Source: Enterococcus villorum (GTDB lineage Bacteria > Bacillota > Bacilli > Lactobacillales > Enterococcaceae). From it: a stretch of DNA of 64,000 nt. Numbering within the stretch: position 1 is the stretch's first letter; every line of letters begins with the position of its first letter. The translations under genes were made by a program, and so were the position numbers. Below are positions 55,628 through 63,726 of the stretch, one piece after another. Below the pieces are notes generated by a model. The model was not told the DNA's origin. It worked only from the letters and a program-made list of their open reading frames with translations, and did not search any database. Location: assembly GCF_007990225.1 (NCBI RefSeq), contig NZ_BJWF01000008.1:19984-83983 (forward strand), written 5' to 3'.

Positions 55628-56206
55628 CTATTGAATGTTCACATCAATTGCTTGATAAAAAGCATTCGTTGTATCACTAATATTCCAAACCGCTAAGATC
55701 ACATGATATCCTTTACGATCTTGAGGAATAGTAATGGTTTGGTTTACGGTTTTTGAAGGTATAGTTCCTTTATCATCAATTTTTGTAACTAATTCGAAAT
55801 CACTGATTTTTAGTGGCGCATTAGGATTCCAACCTGTTTTTGTGATATAGTAATCCCACGTACTTGTACGATGTTGTGCCGTTAAATTCCATGTAATATT
55901 CAAATTTCCACTATTAATGATATTTTTATGCCATCTTGTTGCTGTTTGTTCGTCTAAAGGCTCAAATCCACTTACTCCTGCACTTGCTAATTTCCCATCA
56001 ATAAATGTATTCTTGGGTGCTTCAATACTTTGTGGCTCCCACTGTGCACGTCCGACATTTTGATTTAAATTTCCTGCTGCGGCTGTCCCAAAATACGCAC
56101 GACTTCCAGGTGACGTGATGTAACCATGAGCAAATCCAGCAGCACCAAATCCAAATAACCCTAATACAACAACCCCAACAAACAATAAGACATTAACCTT
56201 TTTCAT
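55628..56206 (-). CDS. AA10-family lytic polysaccharide monooxygenase (chitin-active)
   Basis: A 192-residue secreted copper enzyme that cuts crystalline chitin by oxidation. After the signal peptide (MKKVNVLLFVGVVVLGLFGF, cleavage after GFA) the mature protein starts with histidine (HGYITSPGSR). This His and the second one in ATRWHKNII form the copper brace. It is a single catalytic domain without a chitin-binding module. It lies 77 bases downstream of the chitinase gene, as E. faecalis EF0362 lies next to EF0361. A cre-like site sits in the gap. Confidence 0.93.
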   Translation of the reverse strand: MKKVNVLLFVGVVVLGLFGFGAAGFAHGYITSPGSRAYFGTAAAGNLNQNVGRAQWEPQSIEAPKNTFIDGKLASAGVSGFEPLDEQTATRWHKNIINSGNLNITWNLTAQHRTSTWDYYITKTGWNPNAPLKISDFELVTKIDDKGTIPSKTVNQTITIPQDRKGYHVILAVWNISDTTNAFYQAIDVNIQ

Positions 56207-56236
56207 GATAAACCTCCCATTAGTTGATGCGTTCAT

Positions 56237-56250
56237 TGTAATCGATTTCT
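56237..56250. promoter_or_regulatory. cre-like site before the LPMO gene
   Basis: TGTAATCGATTTCT matches the CcpA cre pattern TGNAANCGNTNNCA except at the end. It suggests catabolite repression of the LPMO gene separate from, or in addition to, that of the chitinase gene. Confidence 0.6.
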
Positions 56251-56283
56251 AAAAAGCAATCAAACATTATGCTTTTATATTTT

Positions 56284-57834
56284 TTACAATACTCTTATCC
56301 ACAAAGTTGGAGCAAGATCTGGTGCCCAATGTGACATTGCTCGGTGTCCCTGTATGCAACGATACTGAAGTCCTTTGTATGTTACGATATCTCCAGCTTC
56401 ATATAAAGTTCCTACAGTCCATGTATTTCCAGGTGTACTTTCACTTTCATTTGATGTTTTTACTGAAATTGCTTGACTCAAATCAGAAGCGCCAGTAGCA
56501 TTTACCGCTTTTATTTGATAGCTATAAGTAGTATTGGCTGTAAGCTTCTGATCTTTGAATGTGTTTGTAGTAGTTGTAGCAATTTGCGTATTATTTCGAT
56601 AAATTTCATAATGAGTCACTTTTTCTTTTGAATCATTGTTTGCCCAGTTTAATGTAATTGAATCTTGCGTGATAGCACTCGCATTTAAATTTACTGGAAT
56701 AGATGGTTTTGCTAAGTTTTCCACTGGTCCTTCAGAATCATCCGTAAATTGTTGTGCAACAGTCAAAAATTCATATTGGTTTTTCACTTGGCCTTGGCCG
56801 CTATCTACCATAGCATCACGATTCATAGACCAGTATGAAACCATACCTAGTTTTCGTGATTTCGCATGTTGTACGACTTTATTAAACATATCTGTTGTAA
56901 AGTAAGGATGTGCTGAACTTTCAAAACCAATAGATGGTGTAGTCCCTAATTTTGCATAAGCTTGCGCATCAGTCAATGTTGTATTCGCATATCGTTTGTA
57001 ATAATCTTGTAATTGATTCTTGGTATTATCTACAGCATCTAAAGAACCTTGTGCATAATCTGGTACAACACTTCCATAACACATAGTCATAATGTTAACT
57101 GTAGTAAGGTCAACGCCTGCTTCAAGGTAAGCTTGTAATACAGATAAACCTGTTGAAATTAATCCTGTATCCATAACTGGTAAAGTAAGAGTCACACTTA
57201 CTCCTGTCTGATCTTGGACTTGTTTAACCGCTTTCGCATTTGCTAAATTGTGAGCATAATCCATTGCGCCAGCTTCAACGTCAAAGTCCACACGAGTGAG
57301 TCCATACCCTTCAATTATCTCTTTATAAGCATCTGCTAAAATCGTTGTATTTTGAGTTGTTTCCCAGAAAGCACCAGCATTTAAACCACCAAAGGATATC
57401 GCCACATCCCCGCCAACTTCTCTTAATTCACGAATGGATTTTTTGATTCCCTCATACTGCCAGCCATCACTTTCGTTTTCATTTAATGTAGGAAATCCTC
57501 CCCATGCCCAATCAATTTTACCGTCTTTAAGCCCTTTTGATTGCATAAATCCTAAATTAAAGAATTTTTGCCCAGTGCTTTTTGCTACTGCTGCAAGATT
57601 AAGTGCACCGTTATTTCCTAAACTTTCTCCGCTAACATATGCGGTCATATCTACAAATGGCGCAACTACTTGGTCTGCCCATTGAATTCCTTGACCTACA
57701 CCAAAGTCGGCTTTTTTAACACTAGTTTGTTCGGTAGCAAATGCATCCTCCATGTTTAAAATAAGTGGAGCAATCATCAAGCTACAAAGTGCTGCTCCTG
57801 CTAATATTTTTTTGATATTTCTTTTATTATTCAT
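56284..57834 (-). CDS. Secreted GH18 chitinase with FnIII and CBM5/12 domains
   Basis: A 516-residue exported chitinase. It has a signal peptide (about 1-34, ending AFA), a GH18 barrel (about 40-350), one fibronectin type III domain (about 370-455) and a C-terminal carbohydrate-binding module of the CBM5/12 type (about 470-516, WTVGTLYEAGDIVTYKGLQY). The catalytic DxDxE residues are seen in TRVDFDVEAG. It should release chitin oligosaccharides from polymer opened by the neighbouring LPMO. The domain order fits E. faecalis EF0361-like enzymes with added modules. A cre site lies upstream. Confidence 0.94.
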   Translation of the reverse strand: MNNKRNIKKILAGAALCSLMIAPLILNMEDAFATEQTSVKKADFGVGQGIQWADQVVAPFVDMTAYVSGESLGNNGALNLAAVAKSTGQKFFNLGFMQSKGLKDGKIDWAWGGFPTLNENESDGWQYEGIKKSIRELREVGGDVAISFGGLNAGAFWETTQNTTILADAYKEIIEGYGLTRVDFDVEAGAMDYAHNLANAKAVKQVQDQTGVSVTLTLPVMDTGLISTGLSVLQAYLEAGVDLTTVNIMTMCYGSVVPDYAQGSLDAVDNTKNQLQDYYKRYANTTLTDAQAYAKLGTTPSIGFESSAHPYFTTDMFNKVVQHAKSRKLGMVSYWSMNRDAMVDSGQGQVKNQYEFLTVAQQFTDDSEGPVENLAKPSIPVNLNASAITQDSITLNWANNDSKEKVTHYEIYRNNTQIATTTTNTFKDQKLTANTTYSYQIKAVNATGASDLSQAISVKTSNESESTPGNTWTVGTLYEAGDIVTYKGLQYRCIQGHRAMSHWAPDLAPTLWIRVL

Positions 57835-57887
57835 TGTTATTTCTCCTTTTATAATAAAATCATTTATTAAAATTGCTTGCGTAATCG

Positions 57888-57904
57888 ATTACAATTAATA
57901 TATT
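57888..57904 (-). promoter_or_regulatory. cre site upstream of the chitinase gene
   Basis: On the minus strand TTGTAATCGATTACGCA is a close match to the CcpA cre consensus (TGTAANCGNTNACA), with the palindromic core TAATCGATTA. It lies about 55 bases before the chitinase start, between candidate promoter elements and the ribosome binding site. Confidence 0.75.
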
Positions 57905-58147
57905 AACAAACAAACAGGATAAAAATAACATTTTAAATCCATAATTAATGTTATTTAATTTCATCTACCATCCCTTCTAATAATGTTCGGTATTGCAAAA
58001 AAACAAATACATTAATTAAAAAGTTTAACCATAATAAATATACGCGTTTTTAAAATAACGAATAAACCAAAAAAAATACGTGTAACAAACTAAATTCAGG
58101 TATGTTTAATTTGTTCATGGTACACTAGAAATATAGAAAGGAGTTAA

Positions 58148-58624
58148 ATGAATATGGCTATACTGAAAGATTATCGTTTTTGGATTTGTACGGTTGGAAT
58201 AGTTGTTTTAGGATTTTTATCAGGGCTACTTAGTGGTAATCCAGGTAGTTATTATTATTCTCTTGAACTACCTCCATTTGCTCCACCTAGTTGGATATTT
58301 GGCCCAATGTGGACATTGTTGTATATTTTGATGGGGATTTCCTTATATTTATTACTAACATTGAAAAATAAACGCATCAAACAGAAATTAATTTCGTTAT
58401 TTGTTGTTCAATTTATCTGTAATTTTCTTTGGTCAGCATTATTTTTTAATTTAAAAAATATTTTTATTGCTGCTCTTGATATTTCTTTATTAGTGATTGT
58501 CTTATCCATTTTACTTTATCAACTCTGGCTACATTATCGTTTAGTGATGTGGTTGATGATTCCTTATTATCTCTGGGTATTATTTGCTACAGTGCTTAAC
58601 TATTCTATTTATTTTTTAAATTAA
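58148..58624 (+). CDS. TspO/MBR family membrane protein
   Basis: A 158-residue protein with the five helices of the TspO family. Typical elements are ELPPFAPPSWIFGPMWTLLY (helix 2 loop) and NFLWSALFFN. Bacterial TspO binds porphyrins and affects tetrapyrrole or stress responses; its role in Firmicutes is unclear. AAAGGAG lies 4 bases from ATG 58148 and 10 from ATG 58154, so the start is uncertain by two codons. An extended -10 (TGGTACACT) lies upstream. Confidence 0.92.
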   Translation: MNMAILKDYRFWICTVGIVVLGFLSGLLSGNPGSYYYSLELPPFAPPSWIFGPMWTLLYILMGISLYLLLTLKNKRIKQKLISLFVVQFICNFLWSALFFNLKNIFIAALDISLLVIVLSILLYQLWLHYRLVMWLMIPYYLWVLFATVLNYSIYFLN

Positions 58625-58632
58625 GCGACCGT

Positions 58633-58680
58633 AAAAAAGCACTCGGAACCGTCAAAGGTGACAGTTCCGAGTGCTTTTTT
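58633..58680. terminator. Strong bidirectional terminator
   Basis: A perfect 17-bp stem (58633-58649 with 58664-58680) that continues inward as GTCA/TGAC, with A6 and T6 at the ends. It separates convergent tspO and LCP genes and touches the LCP stop codon. Confidence 0.95.
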
Positions 58681-58681
58681 A

Positions 58682-59875
58682 TTAATAACCATTCCCATAG
58701 TTGTATTCTTGGTTATAGGTTTCTTGTTGATAGGTTTGATCATTGTTTTGATTATAGTTCGGATCATAACCCTGATCGTAATTTTGCGTTGTTTCTGGAG
58801 TCGAGTAGTCATACTGATTGGTCTCTTGTGAATAATTAGAATAAGTTGAATCATTGCTATCTGTTACTGTTTCTGACGAATTTTCATTTGAGTCTGAATC
58901 ATCATAAAACATGACTGAGGCATTCGCATTATTTAAATTAGGGAGCGTTTTACTGGTTTTGATCCCTAATTGTTTTTTCAATTCGTTTTGAATCCCTAAT
59001 AAATCATTTTTCCCTAAGATCTGATAATAGATACTATCAATGGTTGCATCTTTTCCTTTTAATTGATCTTGTTTAATGGTTTCAAAAGCCGATGTGTAAT
59101 TTGTCGCTACATCTAGCATGTCATCCCAATCCAAATCAGTTGTTACATTTTTTTCAACAGCTTTTAAAATTTTCCGATAGTTGCTGACGCCATCTAAACT
59201 CAATACTTTATTGACAATTTTCGTTACAACTTCTCGTTGACGTGCTTGACGACCAATGTCTCCTAATGGATCTTCGTGTCTCATTCTTGAATAAGCCAAT
59301 CCAGTTTCTCCATCCAGAACTTGTTTACCAACAGGAACATGGACACCATCAAGTGTAAAATCAATCTTATTATTGACTTCAATGCCACCGACTGCATCGA
59401 TTAAATCTTCCATCCCATCTAAGTTGATTGTCACATAATGATCAATAGGGATATCTAAAAGTTGCTCAATTGAGTCCATTGCCATTTCCACACCACCAAA
59501 GGCATAGGCATGATTTAACTTATCTACTGTTCCATAACCCACAATATTGGTATAAATATCACGATCTAAACTAATGATTGTCGATTTTTTTTGTTGTGGA
59601 TTGACAGTCACTACCATCATTGTATCTGATCTTCCTTGTTCTGTTCTACCTAATCCACCGGTATCTAAACCCAATAATAAGACTGAAAATGGTTCTTTAT
59701 CATCAATACTCACTTTCCCCGAGCGTTTCGATGATACTCGATTGGATTCTTTAGATATTTGATTAACTGTTCGATTTGCTTCTCCCATGAGTTTGATTCC
59801 ATAAGCTGAAATCCCCCCAATTAAAATAACAAGAATTCCCAATAAAGCTATTACAACTTTTTGCCACCGCTTCAT
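58682..59875 (-). CDS. LytR-CpsA-Psr family protein with Asn/Gln/Tyr-rich tail
   Basis: A 397-residue LCP protein. The N-terminal basic end and membrane helix (VVIALLGILVILIGGISAYG) lead to an outer LCP domain (about 60-310) with the conserved residues for pyrophosphate/polyprenyl binding (GRSDTMMVVTVNP, SLDRDIYTNI, YSRMRHEDPLGDIGRQARQR). LCP enzymes transfer anionic polymers from lipid carriers to peptidoglycan. The last 75 residues are a low-complexity Ser/Thr/Asn then Gln/Asn/Tyr repeat (QGYDPNYNQNNDQTYQQETY), unusual for the core family. Two CodY-like sites lie upstream. Confidence 0.93.
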   Translation of the reverse strand: MKRWQKVVIALLGILVILIGGISAYGIKLMGEANRTVNQISKESNRVSSKRSGKVSIDDKEPFSVLLLGLDTGGLGRTEQGRSDTMMVVTVNPQQKKSTIISLDRDIYTNIVGYGTVDKLNHAYAFGGVEMAMDSIEQLLDIPIDHYVTINLDGMEDLIDAVGGIEVNNKIDFTLDGVHVPVGKQVLDGETGLAYSRMRHEDPLGDIGRQARQREVVTKIVNKVLSLDGVSNYRKILKAVEKNVTTDLDWDDMLDVATNYTSAFETIKQDQLKGKDATIDSIYYQILGKNDLLGIQNELKKQLGIKTSKTLPNLNNANASVMFYDDSDSNENSSETVTDSNDSTYSNYSQETNQYDYSTPETTQNYDQGYDPNYNQNNDQTYQQETYNQEYNYGNGY

Positions 59876-60003
59876 AATGCACCTCTATCTTACATTTTCT
59901 TAAAATATTTTCTCATACAAGTAATGTTTCAGCAATTTCCCTCTTTAAACATAATAAAACTTTAAAAAAAATAGAAATATTCAACTACTGATTATATATA
60001 TGT

Positions 60004-60018
60004 AATTTTCTTAAAATT
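60004..60018. promoter_or_regulatory. CodY-like box upstream of the LCP gene
   Basis: AATTTTCTTAAAATT (AATTTTAAGAAAATT on the minus strand) differs from the CodY consensus AATTTTCWGAAAATT at one position. A partial copy (ATTTTCTTAAAAT) lies at 59894-59906. Both lie in the predicted leader. Confidence 0.4.
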
Positions 60019-60025
60019 CTTAACT

Positions 60026-60034
60026 ATCATACCA
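60026..60034 (-). promoter_or_regulatory. Extended -10 of the LCP gene
   Basis: TG-G-TATGAT on the minus strand, with a leader of about 145 bases. The -35 region is poor. The rest of 59876-60126 holds no other feature I can name apart from the CodY-like boxes. Confidence 0.45.
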
Positions 60035-60126
60035 TAGCATCTTTTAAGAGAAAAGTATGAATCTAGCTATTTCTATATACTCTATTTTTATCATCTCTTC
60101 AATGTTCACCACTTGTCTTATTTCAC

Positions 60127-60165
60127 AAAAAAAGAAACGATGTCACCTATTAGACATTGTCTCTT
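60127..60165 (-). terminator. Terminator of the Mur-ligase-like operon
   Basis: A 12-bp stem (60134-60145 with 60154-60165) with one mismatch and one G-U pair, and TTTTTTT on the minus strand. Confidence 0.8.
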
Positions 60166-60191
60166 TTTTACTAAAAATAGGATTAACAGGT

Positions 60192-61676
60192 TTATCCTAC
60201 AGTTAAACTCTTTTTATTAGCCATTTTACGAATGTACCGATCAATTTCATGGAAATCACTGCCCGTAACAGAACCTTTTGCTAAAATGAGACTATCTTCA
60301 TTCAATAGTTCTTCCAGTCGATCCGTTAATTCTTGTAGCGTAGCAAACCATTGAAAATTGTCATGAAGCATTTGCTCCTCCTGAAATATCGCTTTAAAAT
60401 GTTCACCATATCCCAAGATGTAATCTGCGTTGGAATTTTCTATCGGTTCTTTCAATGATTCATGAATTTTTTTTGCTGTATTTCCTAAATCGGCAATTTG
60501 TCCCAGAACCAAAATACTTGTTCCTTGATAAAACGGTTGTATTTCATCAAAATAGGCAATCGCATTTTTCATTGCAGGTAAAGAGGCATTGTGTGTATCA
60601 TCAATGAAAGTAAAATTAGCACCACTAGGAGAAGAATAAATTGTTTTATCAAGGATTTTTGTTAATGGTTTAAACGTTTCAAAAGCAGTTAAATAGCTAT
60701 CAATTTCTCCTTTTATTTTCCAAATAGCTAATAAGGTAGCAAAAGCATTAGAAATCATCCCTGCTGAAGCAACAGCTAAATTCATTGTTCGTTTTTGTCC
60801 GAAAAAAGAAAAGACAACTTCACAAAAATCTCTTTTTTGTTTCGTTTGGATTAAAAAGACATCATTTGTTGGATCAATCAACGAATAAGTCAAAATATCA
60901 GTAGTTCTTTTTCGTGCAGCATTCATTAAAATTTCTAATTCTTTTTCACCGATATCTGTATTGATAATCGCTGTTCCATTTCTTTTTAATCCTTCAAATA
61001 TTTTAGCTTTATGCCTAGCCACTCCTATCGTATCTTTTAATGAGCTAAGATGTGCTTCACCAATCGAAGTGACAATGGCAATATCTGGTTGAATCAAAAG
61101 GGACATCGAACCTGTATCATGAGAATTCAATGCATTGACAGAGACTTCTAAATTTAAAATATCTGGATCACTGACTAGCTTGCTTAGATAAAGAGGAATG
61201 GCAAATCGTACATTATGATTCCCTCTATTTTCCAATACCGTTTCTTTTTCAAATACATGTGAAATCATCATCCGAGTAGACGTTTTTCCAGCCGAACCCG
61301 TAATCGCTATGACTGGTTTTTCATAGGAATTTCTTATTTTTTTTGAAATATTTATTAAAAATTCCCAACTATTTTTTACAATAAATTGGGGCGTATTAAC
61401 TGAAAGATCTTCGATTGGTTTTTCGGTGACAATTAAACCAAAATCATTTTCTCTTCCTCTGATTTGTTCGTTTCCATCTCGCCAACTTACTTTCTTACGA
61501 TTTATATAGCTTCTTCTTTCAGGAGTAATACAAACAAATAAGGTGGTTGAATAATCTGTTCGTCTATTTAAATGTCCAGAAAAGTATTCAAAATTATCAA
61601 TTTTTTGATCAAGATGATCATAGTTTTTAAAATATGCACCTTCAATATCTGCTAATAATCCTTGAATCTTCCACAT
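60192..61676 (-). CDS. Mur-ligase-like ATP-dependent ligase of unknown substrate
   Basis: A 494-residue three-domain protein built like MurE/MurF. The N-terminal domain (about 1-115) ends in FGLIVTEKPIE; the ATPase domain has the P-loop VIAITGSAGKTSTRMM, then NLEVSVNAL, the histidine segment IVTSIGEAHLSSLKDT and the lysine of ARHKAKIFEGL that is carbamylated in Mur enzymes; the C-terminal domain includes FIDDTHNASLPAM, where MurF has DxYNANP. Standard mur genes lie elsewhere and the neighbours are not wall-precursor genes, so I infer a dedicated amide or peptide ligation. Last gene of a three-gene operon, 31 bases after the small membrane protein. Confidence 0.8.
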   Translation of the reverse strand: MWKIQGLLADIEGAYFKNYDHLDQKIDNFEYFSGHLNRRTDYSTTLFVCITPERRSYINRKKVSWRDGNEQIRGRENDFGLIVTEKPIEDLSVNTPQFIVKNSWEFLINISKKIRNSYEKPVIAITGSAGKTSTRMMISHVFEKETVLENRGNHNVRFAIPLYLSKLVSDPDILNLEVSVNALNSHDTGSMSLLIQPDIAIVTSIGEAHLSSLKDTIGVARHKAKIFEGLKRNGTAIINTDIGEKELEILMNAARKRTTDILTYSLIDPTNDVFLIQTKQKRDFCEVVFSFFGQKRTMNLAVASAGMISNAFATLLAIWKIKGEIDSYLTAFETFKPLTKILDKTIYSSPSGANFTFIDDTHNASLPAMKNAIAYFDEIQPFYQGTSILVLGQIADLGNTAKKIHESLKEPIENSNADYILGYGEHFKAIFQEEQMLHDNFQWFATLQELTDRLEELLNEDSLILAKGSVTGSDFHEIDRYIRKMANKKSLTVG

Positions 61677-61707
61677 CTTCTTGCACCTACTTTACTATTG
61701 TTTAGGA

Positions 61708-61956
61708 CTACCATTTGCCTCGTCTTGGTCGTGCTTGATTGACATATCTTGTCGCTGTTTTTTCAATTCTTTGGGGAGAATCATCTTGATCGACTTCCCA
61801 AGGATACAAACCATCGGCATTTTTTTGGTATTGGCTCCAATCATTTTCAATCGAAGTCGATTGGTGTTCTTTTTTCTTTTTAATTCGAAAAACCAAATAA
61901 GAGAAACCAATTAAAGCTAATGCGGTAAACCGAATATAACCGACCATTTTTTTCAC
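61708..61956 (-). CDS. Small membrane protein of the Mur-ligase-like operon
   Basis: An 82-residue protein with one N-terminal membrane helix (YIRFTALALIGFSYLVF), a basic stretch (RIKKKKE) that keeps the remainder in the cytoplasm, and a polar tail with LYPWEVDQDDSPQRIEKT. The ATG overlaps the stop of the alpha/alpha-barrel gene (ATGA), so it is coupled to it. I do not recognise the family. It may tether the two enzymes to the membrane; this is inference from layout alone. Confidence 0.7.
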   Translation of the reverse strand: MKKMVGYIRFTALALIGFSYLVFRIKKKKEHQSTSIENDWSQYQKNADGLYPWEVDQDDSPQRIEKTATRYVNQARPRRGKW

Positions 61957-63632
61957 TCCTCTTCTTTATAATGGATCGAGTAATTAATCAAACCAGATAA
62001 AAAGTGTTCTGCATCATCTATCCTCATTCGAAAACGATCATGACGTGCAAAAAATCCATATTTTATTGCTTGAGGATTTTTAAAAAATTGTGCAAATTCA
62101 GGGAACATGACCCCGGTTGTGATTTCATGTAATACTCTTTTTTTCATCACTGTATTGATTCGTGTTTTTGTTTTTATAAACTCTTCATCAACTGGAAATA
62201 TTTTTTTTCTTAGTGGACTTACTTCAAGTTTACTTATCATTTTAGAAGCCGCTACTAATAATTCAAGCATCGTAGGATAGGCAGTGTCTCGTTGATCAAT
62301 AAAGTTGATGTTTACCATCGCATTTTTAATACCAAATTCGTAATACGTATCTTTTTCCTGATATTTAAGCATTTCATTGGTTGCATAACTTAACCAATGA
62401 TCGTGATACTTTTGATAATTATCAGCGACAAATCGTTCCATCAAGCCTTCACAAATTTCAAAAACTTCAATGTGTTTTATAATTTCATAGGCTCTTAGTA
62501 AAGAAAATAGAATTTCCCCATCATAGTAAATAATTCTGAACTGTTCTTTTGTATTTAATTCTGCGTCAAGAACGTGGATCGTTTTATAATCTGATGTGAT
62601 AAATTTTTTTGATACAGATTCAATTAACCGGGTAAGCTGATTGTGAAAGTGTGGTTCTTTTGTTACTTCAGAATACTTAGCTAAAGCAAGAATAGCTGTC
62701 GCTTGGGCCCCTAATTTATACTCGATTTCTTTATTCAAATAGTCTTTGATTAGTAAATGCCCATCGACTTCAGAAGTCAGATTGCTTAAGCCCCACTCTA
62801 ATCCTTCTTTGATATCTTGCATCATTGAATAATCTGAAAAATATTCAGCTGATTCTGCCAAGGCATATAAAGAAGAAAAGTGACGAACAGAATTATAACC
62901 TTTTAATAATTGGTCATAACACGGATAATAGCCGTAAATGAACTTACCACTCGAAGTTAATTGATTTTTCAAATAGTTACTCCCTTGTTCAATAACTAAT
63001 TCTGTGATTTCTTCAAGATTTTCATCAGTCACTTCTCTTACGTGATTGCCGTTTCCATAATCTTTTAACAAAAATACTTCACCATTTTCAAAATAAAAGG
63101 ACGCTGTTTCAAAAAAGTAAAATTTTGAGCGCTGTAAGTAACTTAAATCATTTTCTTCTCGTCCATATTTGCGTTTCACATATCCACGATAGTTTTGAGA
63201 ATCAATGTGTAAATCAGGATGATTTTTCCCAACTATATGTGCTTTACTTGGCTTAATGATTGCATTGGCGACTAATTCTTCTTTTAAAAAACTTCTTTTA
63301 CGTATTCCATCTATCCGCAAATTAAAATCGATATAGTTATTTCGTTTGATTTTTTTCAAACGCTCGTTTACTTGAGAAAAGTTAGCTTGTTCTTCATTGA
63401 TAACGATATCTAACCTCAAATACGCTGCGGATTCAAATTTATTTGTCCGATAAGCCGTTAAAAAATTATTCCAAATTGTTTTAAAATTATTTCCGTAAAA
63501 TTCATAAGTTCTTCCACGTTCATCGAAATTTCCAACTGTGACAATTAATAATTTTTTTGCAACATTCATCTCAACTTTTTCAAGTGTATCTTTGATTATT
63601 GATACATCGTTTTTGTATGTTTGAACTGGCAT
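61953..63632 (-). CDS. Large protein with alpha/alpha-barrel-like C-terminal domain
   Basis: A 559-residue soluble protein, first gene of the operon, with AGAGGTGA before ATG 63632. The N-terminal 180 residues look alpha/beta (KLLIVTVGNFDERGRTYEF, AAYLRLDIVIN) and match no family I can name. The rest has repeating helix pairs typical of alpha/alpha toroids (CYDQLLKGYNSVRHFSSLYA, EYKLGAQATAILALAKYSE, YYDGEILFSLLRAYE, RDTAYPTMLELLVAASKM). Such folds occur in glycosidases, epimerases and peptide-modifying enzymes. No signal peptide is present, so it acts inside the cell. A role with the ligase downstream is likely. Confidence 0.75.
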   Translation of the reverse strand: MPVQTYKNDVSIIKDTLEKVEMNVAKKLLIVTVGNFDERGRTYEFYGNNFKTIWNNFLTAYRTNKFESAAYLRLDIVINEEQANFSQVNERLKKIKRNNYIDFNLRIDGIRKRSFLKEELVANAIIKPSKAHIVGKNHPDLHIDSQNYRGYVKRKYGREENDLSYLQRSKFYFFETASFYFENGEVFLLKDYGNGNHVREVTDENLEEITELVIEQGSNYLKNQLTSSGKFIYGYYPCYDQLLKGYNSVRHFSSLYALAESAEYFSDYSMMQDIKEGLEWGLSNLTSEVDGHLLIKDYLNKEIEYKLGAQATAILALAKYSEVTKEPHFHNQLTRLIESVSKKFITSDYKTIHVLDAELNTKEQFRIIYYDGEILFSLLRAYEIIKHIEVFEICEGLMERFVADNYQKYHDHWLSYATNEMLKYQEKDTYYEFGIKNAMVNINFIDQRDTAYPTMLELLVAASKMISKLEVSPLRKKIFPVDEEFIKTKTRINTVMKKRVLHEITTGVMFPEFAQFFKNPQAIKYGFFARHDRFRMRIDDAEHFLSGLINYSIHYKEEE

Positions 63633-63653
63633 CTACTCACCTCTATCAATAAT

Positions 63654-63718
63654 GAAGTGGTCATAACTATATCAGCAACTATCAGCACTTAGTCTATTTC
63701 AATAGTTATGACCGCTTC
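63654..63718. repeat. 17-bp inverted repeat with 31-base loop
   Basis: GAAGTGGTCATAACTAT (63654-63670) pairs with ATAGTTATGACCGCTTC (63702-63718), with one G-U pair. It fills the gap between the surface protein gene and the alpha/alpha-barrel gene. No U-tract follows on the minus strand, so it may be a processing or control element rather than a simple terminator. Confidence 0.7.
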
Positions 63719-63726
63719 CTTAATTA

